Positions 45,029-53,500 of a DNA stretch of 64,000 nt are shown here, piece after piece. A program made the position numbers and the translations under genes. Within the stretch, counting starts at the first letter, position 1; each line of letters begins with the position of its first letter. The notes under the pieces were generated by a model that searched no databases, had not been told where the DNA came from, and worked only from the letters and a program-made list of their open reading frames with translations. This stretch comes from Dyadobacter sp. LHD-138. GTDB taxonomy: Bacteria; Bacteroidota; Bacteroidia; Cytophagales; Spirosomataceae. Location: positions 41,458-105,457 of the forward strand of contig NZ_JAVFVU010000018.1 in the NCBI RefSeq assembly GCF_030929615.1, in the 5' to 3' direction.

Positions 45029-45799
45029 CTATCTACCCATCCAGCCGCCATCTACGGTCAAAGTCGTCCCGTTGACATAATTGGAAGCATCCGAGGCAAG
45101 AAACAACGCAGGGCCTTTGAAATCTTCGGGTAATCCCCAGCGGCCGGCAGGAATACGGTCCAGAATGGATTTGCTTCTGACCGGATCGTTGCGCAGCGCC
45201 TCGGTGTTGTCGGTGTTGATATAACCCGGCGCAATGGCGTTCACATTGACTCCTTTTCCGGCCCATTCATTGGCAAGTGCTTTAACCAAACCCCCAATGG
45301 CACTTTTTGATGCCGTATAACCCGGCACATTGATTCCGCCCTGGAAGGTCAATAAAGAAGCTGTGAAAATTATTTTACCATATCCTCTTGCAACCATTTC
45401 TTTACCGAGTTCGCGGGAAAGGATGAAAGGTGCATCCAGGTTAACATTCAATACCTGATCCCAATATTCGTCGCTATGCTCGGCGGTAGGCTGGCGAAGA
45501 ATAATGCCGGCATTATTGACAAGAATATCAATAACCGGATGGTCTTCTTTTACCTGTTTGATAAAAGCATAAAGACTCTCCCGGCTTCCCAAATCCACCT
45601 GATATGGATAAAATTTCCTGCCAAGTGACGTAATTGATTTTTGAATTTCACTCTCAGTTGCTGGCAGCGAAGAAGATATACCGATGATATCAGCACCCGC
45701 TTCGGCCAGTGCTTCGGCCATCGCTTTGCCTATGCCACGGTTACAACCTGTTACGAGGGCAGTTTTCCCGGTGAGGTTGAACAAATTTGTACTATTCAT
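45029..45799 (-). CDS. kduD: 2-deoxy-D-gluconate 3-dehydrogenase (KduD-type SDR)
   Basis: A 256-residue short-chain dehydrogenase: TGCNRGIGKAMAEAL cofactor loop, NNAGIIL, catalytic Ser (FTASLL) and YTASKSAIGG (Tyr, Lys), with APGYINTDNTEALRND. It reduces the KduI product to 2-keto-3-deoxygluconate in the unsaturated-uronate route. It is the first gene after the candidate operator at 45928-45952. The next steps (KdgK, KdgA) are not in the window. Confidence 0.93.
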   Translation of the reverse strand: MNSTNLFNLTGKTALVTGCNRGIGKAMAEALAEAGADIIGISSSLPATESEIQKSITSLGRKFYPYQVDLGSRESLYAFIKQVKEDHPVIDILVNNAGIILRQPTAEHSDEYWDQVLNVNLDAPFILSRELGKEMVARGYGKIIFTASLLTFQGGINVPGYTASKSAIGGLVKALANEWAGKGVNVNAIAPGYINTDNTEALRNDPVRSKSILDRIPAGRWGLPEDFKGPALFLASDASNYVNGTTLTVDGGWMGR

Positions 45800-45876
45800 T
45801 TAAATTTTTCTGTTGATTTTTGGGTCGCCAGCATAAATACAGCCAGTTTGTGCAAAAAATGAGTATGAATTTCAAC

Positions 45877-45952
45877 GAGTTTAGATGTAATAGTTAGAAT
45901 TATCAAATATTGGATTGTCTTTTTTTGTGCAATCGTTATCGGGAACGTTACC
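45877..45952 (-). promoter_or_regulatory. promoter and candidate operator upstream of kduD (site C)
   Basis: Read leftward, a 25-bp imperfect dyad at 45928-45952 is followed after 20 bp by TTTG (45904-45907), then 19 bases and TAAACTCG (45877-45884). Dyad-to--33 spacing is identical to that at the pectin operon. The motif lies 126 bp from the LacI start and might also control that gene. Confidence 0.6.
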
Positions 45953-46077
45953 AGCAATGTCTGATGGTAAGTTAATAATTGAAAATTGTAGAATTAAAGG
46001 GTTATTTAGTATATTCACTGAGTGTTTAGTTAAGTATATTTTATCTAGGAATAAGTTGTAGTAAACGAATATATTCT

Positions 46078-47115
46078 TTGGAAACAATTACAATAAAAGA
46101 TATTGCCCGTGCCTTGAATTTGTCGACATCTACGGTATCCCGTGCGTTGAGAAATAGTTACGAAATCAACAATGAAACCAAAAAGCTTGTACTGGAATAT
46201 GCCGAGAAAATGAACTACCGGCCTAATCCGATTGCGTTGAGTTTGAGAGATAGTAAAAGCAAATCCATCGGTGTCATTATTCCTGAAATTGCCAATAATT
46301 TTTTCTCGCAGCTGATCAACGGCATCGAATCCATTGCTTACAACATGGGTTATCACGTTGTGATTTTTCAAAGCCATGAGTCCTACGAGCGGGAGGTTGC
46401 CAATACAAATTATCTTGTTTCAAGGAAGGTTGACGGTCTTTTGGTATCGCTTTCAAGCCTTACCACGGATCTGACACATTTTGAAGAATTACTGGAAAAG
46501 GGGATGCCCATCGTTTTTATCGACCGGGTTCCAAAAAATATCGATACGCATAAAATCGTTGTGGACAATTTTTTCGGGAGTTATCAGGCAACAGAACATT
46601 TGATCAAAACAGGAAGAAAAAGGATCGCGCATTTGACCAGCCCTTTCTATTTGTCGATCACGATGGAACGTCTTGCGGGCTACCGTCAGGCGTTGGAAGA
46701 TTACGGCATTCCTTTTGATGAGTCGTACGTCAAATATTGTCACCATGGCGGGATGATGATGAGTGAAAATGAAACTGCGGTGCAGGAGTTGCTGGATATG
46801 TCTGAACCGCCGGATGCGATTTTTACGGCCAGCGACCGATTAACCACCAGTTGTTTATCCGTTTTACACCAAAAACAAATCAAGCTCCCCGATGAGATTG
46901 CCGTCGTTGGTTTTACGAATACGAGCATAGCAGATTTATTAAATCCGCCGCTAACTGCCGTTGTACAGCCGGCTTTGGATATGGGGCATCAGGCCACGGA
47001 GCTTTTAATCAGGTTGATTGAACACCCTAAAAAACCGACCGTTTTTGAAACAAGATCATTGAAAACATCTTTGATCATCCGAGAATCGACGGCGCGTAAA
47101 ACGGTCAATGTATAG
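46078..47115 (+). CDS. LacI-family regulator, likely of the pectin/uronate genes
   Basis: A 345-residue regulator. The N-terminal HTH is TIKDIARALNLSTSTVSRALRN, followed by the hinge region NYRPNPIALSL (usual hinge helix) and a periplasmic-binding-like sensor (IGVIIPEIANNFFSQL... through AVVGFTNTSIADLLNPPLT). It starts at a TTG, which directly precedes ETITIKD; no ATG lies in frame upstream. It is divergent from kduD, with about 278 bp between. The most natural target is the dyad shared by kduD and the pectin operon, but the binding site cannot be proved from sequence. Confidence 0.93.
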   Translation: METITIKDIARALNLSTSTVSRALRNSYEINNETKKLVLEYAEKMNYRPNPIALSLRDSKSKSIGVIIPEIANNFFSQLINGIESIAYNMGYHVVIFQSHESYEREVANTNYLVSRKVDGLLVSLSSLTTDLTHFEELLEKGMPIVFIDRVPKNIDTHKIVVDNFFGSYQATEHLIKTGRKRIAHLTSPFYLSITMERLAGYRQALEDYGIPFDESYVKYCHHGGMMMSENETAVQELLDMSEPPDAIFTASDRLTTSCLSVLHQKQIKLPDEIAVVGFTNTSIADLLNPPLTAVVQPALDMGHQATELLIRLIEHPKKPTVFETRSLKTSLIIRESTARKTVNV

Positions 47116-47139
47116 TGTCACGCAAATCCTGATTGATCT

Positions 47140-47646
47140 ATGAATGGTGCCGAATCGATTTGTCTCCCTGTGGGCAATTCGCTGTTCAATTTTCGTGTGG
47201 CCGGTGTTGCCGTTCAAAACGGAAAACTACTTCTTCATAAAACGCCAACGGATAATTTCTGGAGTTTGCCGGGTGGTCGCGTGGATATGTTCGAGTTTTC
47301 AAAAGAAACGCTTTTACGGGAAATGGTCGAGGAAATTGGTAAAACCGTAACCGTAGGCAACCTGCTTTGGGTGGTTGAAAATTTCTTTGAATACAACGAA
47401 ACCCGGTATCACGAAATCGGCTTTTATTACCAAATGGAAATCCCGGATCTTGATAACCAGCTGGATTTTGTCGTGCAGGAAGACGATACCGAGCTGCTGT
47501 TTCATTGGAAAGATATCAAACAAATCGATTTCGGAAGTATTTATCCGGAATTTATTACGACCGATTTGCTGCTTAACACTACTTCCATTCAGCATATTAA
47601 TCTGGGTTTTAAAAACCTGAATACGGCGAAAATTAATTTGTCATAA
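47140..47646 (+). CDS. Nudix hydrolase
   Basis: A 168-residue Nudix-fold protein with the signature GGRVDMFEFSKETLLREMVEE (GX5EX7REUXEEXG) at about residues 44-65. Nudix enzymes hydrolyse nucleoside diphosphate-linked compounds. It starts 25 bp after the LacI stop, so is probably co-transcribed, and overlaps the end of the convergent GH31 gene by 14 bp. Substrate unknown. Confidence 0.9.
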   Translation: MNGAESICLPVGNSLFNFRVAGVAVQNGKLLLHKTPTDNFWSLPGGRVDMFEFSKETLLREMVEEIGKTVTVGNLLWVVENFFEYNETRYHEIGFYYQMEIPDLDNQLDFVVQEDDTELLFHWKDIKQIDFGSIYPEFITTDLLLNTTSIQHINLGFKNLNTAKINLS

Positions 47647-49777
47647 AGTGCCAGGTTACTCTGCCGACGGTGTTGGGTTTGCCTTTTTCCGGACTGGAAA
47701 TACTGCCTCTTAATACGCCATTCCGGCTTTCAACCTTTAATTCACGCCAAGCATACTGATTGTTTTCGTAGGCAAATGTTTCACCATCGTCATCATATAA
47801 TCTAGAAACGGCTGCCTGCTTTTTGCCGTAATAGCGTATTTCCAGATCGACTTTTTCATTCGCTTTTGGGGCATGTAACAGCGCAGGCATCATCGGGATA
47901 ATGCCACCATCTTTTACGAAAACAGGAATTTTGGATAATCCCGGGGTTACGGTAATCACCTCGCCGTCGCCTGCAAATTTGCCGGTGTAAAAATCGTACC
48001 ATTTTCCTTTTGGGAGGATCACCTTTCGCGTTGTTTGTCCTGTGAAAAGCGGTGCAACGAGTAAATATTCTCCGGCCATGTACTGGTCTTTCACTTCTTT
48101 TGCTGTCGCTTCTTCGTATGGATTTTCTTCCAGATTGGTTGGTGTTTTCTCTTTTTTTAGCTCCATGCCAAAGCCTTCTTCAAGATTCATCCCACGGAAT
48201 GGCGGCGTGCCTTCGTAATGATATTTCGCAAAAGTGCTGTACCAGTAAGGCATCATCCGCATCCGCAGCTGAGCCATGTCTTTAACCTGTTCGGCGACAT
48301 CCGGGAAGGTCCAGGGTTGCGTGCTGCTGGCCCAGGCGTTAATCATGGCCATGGGAGAAAAGCATACGGTCTGAAATCTTCTGAGCCATTCTTCACTCGT
48401 TTTTGACGCGCGCACTTCCGGTGTCCACAATACACCTGCGTATCCACTGTTGATGAGGGCTGTAATGAAATCTTCGTGGCTGTAATTGTCGTTGTAAATA
48501 ACATAAGGAAAAGAAGCGCCGCCGGCATTGGAGCCACGTACGAGGCCATAGGTACGGCTGTTGTTTTTCCTGAACATGTCATAGGTATGCTTCTGAACGA
48601 GCAACCCGTAGGTTTGTCTTAACTGTTCTGCCGTATGACCGGAAGGGAAAGTAGCGACATCCGGCCACAGATAGGTATCGAAACCGTCCACTTCGTCAAT
48701 TTTATATCCGCTCACACCAATTTTAACATGCTCTTTTTCAAACTGCCCGAATAATATTTTTCGGGCTTCTGGCATGGAAAGATCCGGTACAATCCCGTTC
48801 CATACCGTATGAGACGCCGTGTAAGGTTTTATTTTTGAATAAATAGAAGCATCAGGCGAAACGTATGGGTTGGTCCATAAGTTAATTTTTACACCCACGG
48901 CATCCATTTCCTTTACAAACTTTTCAGGATTGGGGAAACGGGTTGGATCCCATTCAAAGGTGCAGGGATAGGATTTACTCTGCCAGCCAGGTTCCAGTCC
49001 AATAAAGTCCAGCGGATAACCTCTATCGGAAAATGCCTTGGCTTCGGCTTTGACCTGTTCGTCGTTGTAAAGGCGGTTGACGCGCTGCGTGAAGCCCAGT
49101 CCCCATCTTGGTGGGAGACAGCCACCGCCGCTTAACAAATTGAACCGCTCGATCACATTGACAGGTTTTGGTCCTGCAAAAACATACAACTCTATGCCCT
49201 CACCCGGAACGAGCATTTCCATGGCGTCGGAATAGGGGTGGGCATGCCAGTTCTTATCCGTATTTCTGTCCTGAACTTCCGGGGCATTTTTGCTGTCTTT
49301 CCTGACAGACGATCCGGCATAAACCTCAATATATTTCGCAGAATTCACAAATACACCATAGCCCAGCGAAGACACGTAAAAAGGAACGGGGGCATGGGTG
49401 CGTCCATTATCGGATTTGCCATAATGATCCGCGTGCAGCTGCATAATGCGCCCGCGTTGGTGGATCGTCTGAAAGTTCAGACCGAAACCATAGAGTTGCT
49501 CATTTCTTTTCAAGGGAAAACGAAGATAGGTTTTTCCGTTTTTGACTTCGACGGAAATGTCCTCGTTGTTTAATGGAAATGTAGCATTTTGTAGTTTTTT
49601 GAGGGTCGGTGAGGGGTCGGTGTCGGCTGCTTTCAATAAGTCGTAGGTATCGGGTTTTCCGACGGTCCCTTTCCAGATTCCGGGGTGAATTTCATGCCAT
49701 CGTACCGATTGGGCAGAAACAGGCGGCAAAAGACCGCCTAACATTAATAGCGATAAAAACAGGTAAAATCGTTTCAT
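47633..49777 (-). CDS. GH31-family glycosidase, exported
   Basis: A 714-residue protein with a signal peptide (about 1-22, ending PVSAQS). GH31 core: FQTIHQRG, LGFTQRVNRLYNDEQVKAEAK, PLDFIGLEPGWQSK, and the nucleophile region GYKIDEVDGFDTYLWP; the acid/base region is near VRGSNAGG and NDNYSHEDF, variant from the usual RSGW.GSQ. The last 120 residues are a beta-sandwich. Activity may be alpha-xylosidase or alpha-glucosidase; it cannot be assigned. It lies at the right end of the sugar-catabolic locus. Confidence 0.9.
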   Translation of the reverse strand: MKRFYLFLSLLMLGGLLPPVSAQSVRWHEIHPGIWKGTVGKPDTYDLLKAADTDPSPTLKKLQNATFPLNNEDISVEVKNGKTYLRFPLKRNEQLYGFGLNFQTIHQRGRIMQLHADHYGKSDNGRTHAPVPFYVSSLGYGVFVNSAKYIEVYAGSSVRKDSKNAPEVQDRNTDKNWHAHPYSDAMEMLVPGEGIELYVFAGPKPVNVIERFNLLSGGGCLPPRWGLGFTQRVNRLYNDEQVKAEAKAFSDRGYPLDFIGLEPGWQSKSYPCTFEWDPTRFPNPEKFVKEMDAVGVKINLWTNPYVSPDASIYSKIKPYTASHTVWNGIVPDLSMPEARKILFGQFEKEHVKIGVSGYKIDEVDGFDTYLWPDVATFPSGHTAEQLRQTYGLLVQKHTYDMFRKNNSRTYGLVRGSNAGGASFPYVIYNDNYSHEDFITALINSGYAGVLWTPEVRASKTSEEWLRRFQTVCFSPMAMINAWASSTQPWTFPDVAEQVKDMAQLRMRMMPYWYSTFAKYHYEGTPPFRGMNLEEGFGMELKKEKTPTNLEENPYEEATAKEVKDQYMAGEYLLVAPLFTGQTTRKVILPKGKWYDFYTGKFAGDGEVITVTPGLSKIPVFVKDGGIIPMMPALLHAPKANEKVDLEIRYYGKKQAAVSRLYDDDGETFAYENNQYAWRELKVESRNGVLRGSISSPEKGKPNTVGRVTWHFMTN

Positions 49778-49857
49778 ACATGGGTTTTAGGAATGGACTC
49801 GTATTAGATAAGACGGCTGAATCAGCGTTGGTATTTTACCAATTTATTTTACTATAA

Positions 49858-49888
49858 GCCGGAAGCTCCTGCGGGGCCCGCTTCCGGC
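49858..49888. repeat. hairpin between GH31 and the redoxin gene
   Basis: Perfect 9-bp arms GCCGGAAGC / GCTTCCGGC around a 13-base G/C-rich loop, preceded by CTATAA. Read on the minus strand it ends in TTATAG like the REP-like family at 6131 and 26203. It lies between divergent genes, so is unlikely to be a terminator. Confidence 0.55.
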
Positions 49889-50033
49889 GTTCTTACCACC
49901 TAGTAAACAAACCATCGTTTCGTTTCTACTAGAAAATATTCTTTAAAATTAAAAGTCTATAAATATTGTAGATTATATAGATTAATAATACCTTTGCATT
50001 AGAAACTCAAACAAATACACAACCCTAACGATT

Positions 50034-50651
50034 ATGTATTACGAAATCGAAGATGAATTGGGTAACATTTCAACCATTCAGCTGAAAGAGCGGGAGCAGG
50101 ATGAGCAGGCTGAGGAACTGTCAGCAGGCGATCTGGCCCCTTTATTTTATTTGAGATCGGAAGATGGCGTGCAGGTAACATCTGTTTCCGGATATTCCGT
50201 AGCCAGTGATTCCAGGTCTCTGATTGATCTCTTGTCTTACAAACCACTTGTATTGAGTTTCTATTGCCCATGCTGGGGGAGTTACGCACCTAAACATTTG
50301 GCTGTTTTGCAGGAACTTGCTCCGCAAATCGAAGCTTTCGGGGGGCAGCTTTTGGTCCTGACTAACGAGTCGCCGAAGCAAATCGAAAGAATATCAAAGA
50401 AACTGCAACTTGATTTTACCATCATTCACGATAAAGATTTTAACGTTGCACGGTCTTACGGGGTTTATTCCGAAACTTCACCGATCTGGGACCGTATCGC
50501 GGGAATTTCAGAGGAGGTATTTACGCCAGCACTTTTTGTGATTGGTAGTGACAGAAAGATTGCCTACACTTTTGTGGATGAAAATTTCGACGGAACGCCA
50601 AATCGTAAAGCGCTGCTGAAAACAGTTTACGACTGGAAAGACAAAAAATAA
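50034..50651 (+). CDS. peroxiredoxin-like (AhpC/TSA) protein
   Basis: A 205-residue thioredoxin-fold protein with a peroxiredoxin-like core (LVLSFYCPCWGSYAPKHLAVLQ, QLLVLTNESPKQIERISKKL, IIHDKDFNVARSYGVYSE). The peroxidatic Cys is in FYCPCWG, with a CPC pair. The first 40 residues are acidic. No signal peptide, so it is cytoplasmic. Probably a thiol-dependent peroxidase. It is 116 bp ahead of the aminotransferase and is likely separate or weakly linked. Confidence 0.85.
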   Translation: MYYEIEDELGNISTIQLKEREQDEQAEELSAGDLAPLFYLRSEDGVQVTSVSGYSVASDSRSLIDLLSYKPLVLSFYCPCWGSYAPKHLAVLQELAPQIEAFGGQLLVLTNESPKQIERISKKLQLDFTIIHDKDFNVARSYGVYSETSPIWDRIAGISEEVFTPALFVIGSDRKIAYTFVDENFDGTPNRKALLKTVYDWKDKK

Positions 50652-50766
50652 AAATCTCTAAAATTATATGATCTGCACCGGCAGTCAGACTGTTTCAATT
50701 ATATTTGAACCAGTCCGGTTGCCGGTGTACTATTTTCTTTTATCTGACACTTCTGTTACGTTTTTT

Positions 50767-51930
50767 ATGCCTTCTGCAATCTCAGGAATCCAGTCGAAGC
50801 TGCCCAAAGTGGGTACTACCATTTTTACCCATATGTCGAAACTTGCCGAGGATTATAAGGCAATCAATCTGGCGCAGGGTTTTCCGGAATTTGATTGTTC
50901 TCCGGAGTTGCAAAAACTGGTTGATAAATATATCCGTCAGGGAAAAAACCAATATGCGCCGATGGCCGGTGTGATAGCGTTGAGGGAAGCAATTGCTCAG
51001 AAGGTGTTTGAGTCAACAGGTACGGAATATCATCCTGTATCCGAAATTACGATCACGAGCGGCGCTACGGAGGCACTTTACGTAGCGATTTCTACGGTTG
51101 TGAATCCGGGGGATGAGGTAATTGTTTTTGAACCTGCTTATGACAGTTATGTTCCGGCGATTGAAATGAACGGAGGCGTTCCGGTTTTCGTGACCCTGGA
51201 TCCGCAGTATGAATATATCGACTGGGTAGTTGTTGGTTCAAAAGTTACGGACAAAACAAAGGCCATCATTATCAATACACCACATAACCCTACCGGCAAA
51301 GTGTGGACCTCGACAGACCTGGAACAACTTAGTTTTTTAGCCAAAAAACATGACCTGTTTGTCATCAGTGACGAAGTGTACGAACATATTATTTTTGACG
51401 GATTACAGCATATTTCTGCGGCTTCCATACCTGCACTGGCTTCCAGAACTTTCCTTTGCGGGTCTTTCGGGAAGACTTTTCATACAACAGGATGGAAAGT
51501 GGGTTATTGCCTGGCACCGGTGGAGTATACTGCTGAGTTTCGCAAAATCCATCAGTACATGGTTTTTAGTGTGGTTACACCATTCCAGTTTGCGCTGGCA
51601 GAATATCTGAAAGAACCGGATCATTATTTAAGTCTTTCTACTTTTTACGAGACCAAGCGAAATCTTTTTAACAACGCGATCCGGGATACCGGATTTATTT
51701 TGAAACCGTCGGAAGGGAGTTTTTTTCAGAACGTATCCTATGCGCATCTATCGGATGAACATGATCTGGTATTGGCCGAACGGTTAACAAAGGAAGCAGG
51801 CGTAGCATCGATTCCGATTGCTTCATTTTACGACCAACCGACTGATTTCAGAGTTTTGAGGTTTTGTTTTGCTAAAAACAATGACACACTTCTGAGAGCT
51901 GGGGAACTGTTGAATAAGGTGATCTGGTGA
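50767..51930 (+). CDS. methionine-type aminotransferase (class I/II)
   Basis: About 387 residues, PLP-dependent fold type I: INLAQGFPEFDC, ITSGATEALY, NTPHNPTGKVW (Asn), SDEVYEHIIF (Asp, Tyr) and the PLP-lysine in CGSFGKTFHTTGWKVGY. Close to the YbdL/KAT group that uses methionine and glutamine. A frame extends up to 50668 with a hydrophobic lead; the ATG at 50767 (MPSAISGIQSKL) is preferred as it starts at the homologous domain. A palindrome follows at 51939-52000. Confidence 0.9.
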   Translation: MPSAISGIQSKLPKVGTTIFTHMSKLAEDYKAINLAQGFPEFDCSPELQKLVDKYIRQGKNQYAPMAGVIALREAIAQKVFESTGTEYHPVSEITITSGATEALYVAISTVVNPGDEVIVFEPAYDSYVPAIEMNGGVPVFVTLDPQYEYIDWVVVGSKVTDKTKAIIINTPHNPTGKVWTSTDLEQLSFLAKKHDLFVISDEVYEHIIFDGLQHISAASIPALASRTFLCGSFGKTFHTTGWKVGYCLAPVEYTAEFRKIHQYMVFSVVTPFQFALAEYLKEPDHYLSLSTFYETKRNLFNNAIRDTGFILKPSEGSFFQNVSYAHLSDEHDLVLAERLTKEAGVASIPIASFYDQPTDFRVLRFCFAKNNDTLLRAGELLNKVIW

Positions 51931-51938
51931 TATTTTTA

Positions 51939-52000
51939 GGTTACACAGAGATACACGGAGGTTATTATTATAACATCAGCTCCGAGTATCTCTGTGTAAC
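51939..52000. repeat. 21-bp near-perfect inverted repeat at a convergent junction
   Basis: Arms 51940-51960 and 51980-52000 match at 20 of 21 positions (core ACACAGAGATAC). A third part-copy (CTCTGTGTAACC) continues to 52021. It lies between the stops of the aminotransferase and the ABC permease. A likely bidirectional terminator of a type seen often in Bacteroidota. Confidence 0.75.
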
Positions 52001-52041
52001 TCAGTGGTTCTCTGTGTAACCTAACCAGAAACAACAATCAT

Positions 52042-53277
52042 TTATTTTTTGAATAACAAGGCTTTGATGGGTTGGATCCGGGTGATGATCAGCGTTGGGA
52101 TCATGAGAATTAAGGCAGAAACAACAATGGTGATCACGTTAATTAACAGAAACGTAGCCCAGTCAAAAATGATGGGAACGGTGTCCATGTTGTAATTTAC
52201 CGGATCAAGCGGGATGATTTTAAATTGATATTGTAGCCAGCAAAATGTCAGACCGGCTGCATTTCCGATCAGCAGCCCCCTCCGTACCATATATAAGCCG
52301 ACGCGTAAAAAGACCATTCTGATTTGCTTATTCGGGCTGCCGAGGGTTTTTAATAAGCCGATTAAAGGCGTCCTTTCCATGATCATGACCAGTAAAATGG
52401 AGATCATGTTGAAGCAAGCGACAAAGAGAATTAACGTCAGAAAAACGGCTGTATTTCTGTCGAGTAATATGAGCCAGTCGAATAACTGACGGAATGTATC
52501 GGTAACTTTTTGGAGATAAACGGCAGGTGGTAAAATCTTTTTTAACTGATGCGAAACGTTATCGAGCTGCTGGAAATCTTTGAGATAAATTTCGTAAGTA
52601 CCAATGGAATCGGGGCCCCATCCGTTGAGGCGTTGTACCAAAGCCAGATCGCCAATGATAAGCCGGTCGTCAAATTCCTCCATCTGGGTGTCATAGATGC
52701 CTGAAATTTTCAGTTTTCTGGGGCGTGGCGGATCTTGCAGCGAATACATAATCACCTCGTCGCCGGATTTTAGTTTCAATTGGGAAGCAATTTTTTGGCT
52801 GACCAGAATTTCGGAAGAATAACCATATTTCAGAGAAGACGAATCTTTGGTACCAATCAAACGGCCTTCGACCAGCGTATTTTTAAACAATTCCCAGTCG
52901 TAATCTTTCCCAACACCCTTTAAAACGACACCTTTTATTTCGTCGGAGGTTTTTAAAATGCCTGATTTATGGGCAACAGCCTGCCAGTGACTAACTTCCG
53001 GCATTTTCTTTAAGGCATCAACAACAGGATTTTTGATGGGTAAAGCACCTTCCTCATAAACATTTCCCAAGGCAAAAGCCGTCACGTTGATATGGGCGCC
53101 GAAGAGAAAAACCTTCTTCTGAATTGTTTCCTTAAAACCGATCAGCACTGCGAATGCAACAATTCCGACCGCCACGCCAATAGCAATACTGGCCACGCCA
53201 ATACGTGAAACCGTTGCAGAAAAAGAACCGGCTTCGTTGTTCCGGATGCGTTTGGCAATAAATGAGGGAAACTGCAA
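52042..53277 (-). CDS. LolC/LolE-type ABC transporter permease
   Basis: A 411-residue FtsX-type permease with the usual four helices: about 28-50, 285-305, 325-350 and 375-398; the large domain between helices 1 and 2 is periplasmic. The start FPSFIAKRIRNNEAGSFS is typical of LolC/E, which extract lipoproteins from the inner membrane for transfer to the outer membrane. It begins at a TTG that fits the family length. No LolD ATPase gene is next to it; it would have to work with one coded elsewhere. Confidence 0.88.
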   Translation of the reverse strand: MQFPSFIAKRIRNNEAGSFSATVSRIGVASIAIGVAVGIVAFAVLIGFKETIQKKVFLFGAHINVTAFALGNVYEEGALPIKNPVVDALKKMPEVSHWQAVAHKSGILKTSDEIKGVVLKGVGKDYDWELFKNTLVEGRLIGTKDSSSLKYGYSSEILVSQKIASQLKLKSGDEVIMYSLQDPPRPRKLKISGIYDTQMEEFDDRLIIGDLALVQRLNGWGPDSIGTYEIYLKDFQQLDNVSHQLKKILPPAVYLQKVTDTFRQLFDWLILLDRNTAVFLTLILFVACFNMISILLVMIMERTPLIGLLKTLGSPNKQIRMVFLRVGLYMVRRGLLIGNAAGLTFCWLQYQFKIIPLDPVNYNMDTVPIIFDWATFLLINVITIVVSALILMIPTLIITRIQPIKALLFKK

Positions 53278-53500
53278 AGAAATCGGATTTTAGATTTTAC
53301 TATTATTCTGACAAAAGTAGCGAAAAAGTTTACTTCCTTTTGAATCCCTCGCAAATACCGTTAGCATGATTTCTTTTGTGTTTTTTACATCTTAGCGCAA
53401 AATATTCAATTCTTCTCCTTATTTTTTTGTTAAGTTGCCAAGCGGTTTGTGTTCTGTCAAACGGTAAAAGTAGGTACCTCAAAAACGGATTATTCTAAAT

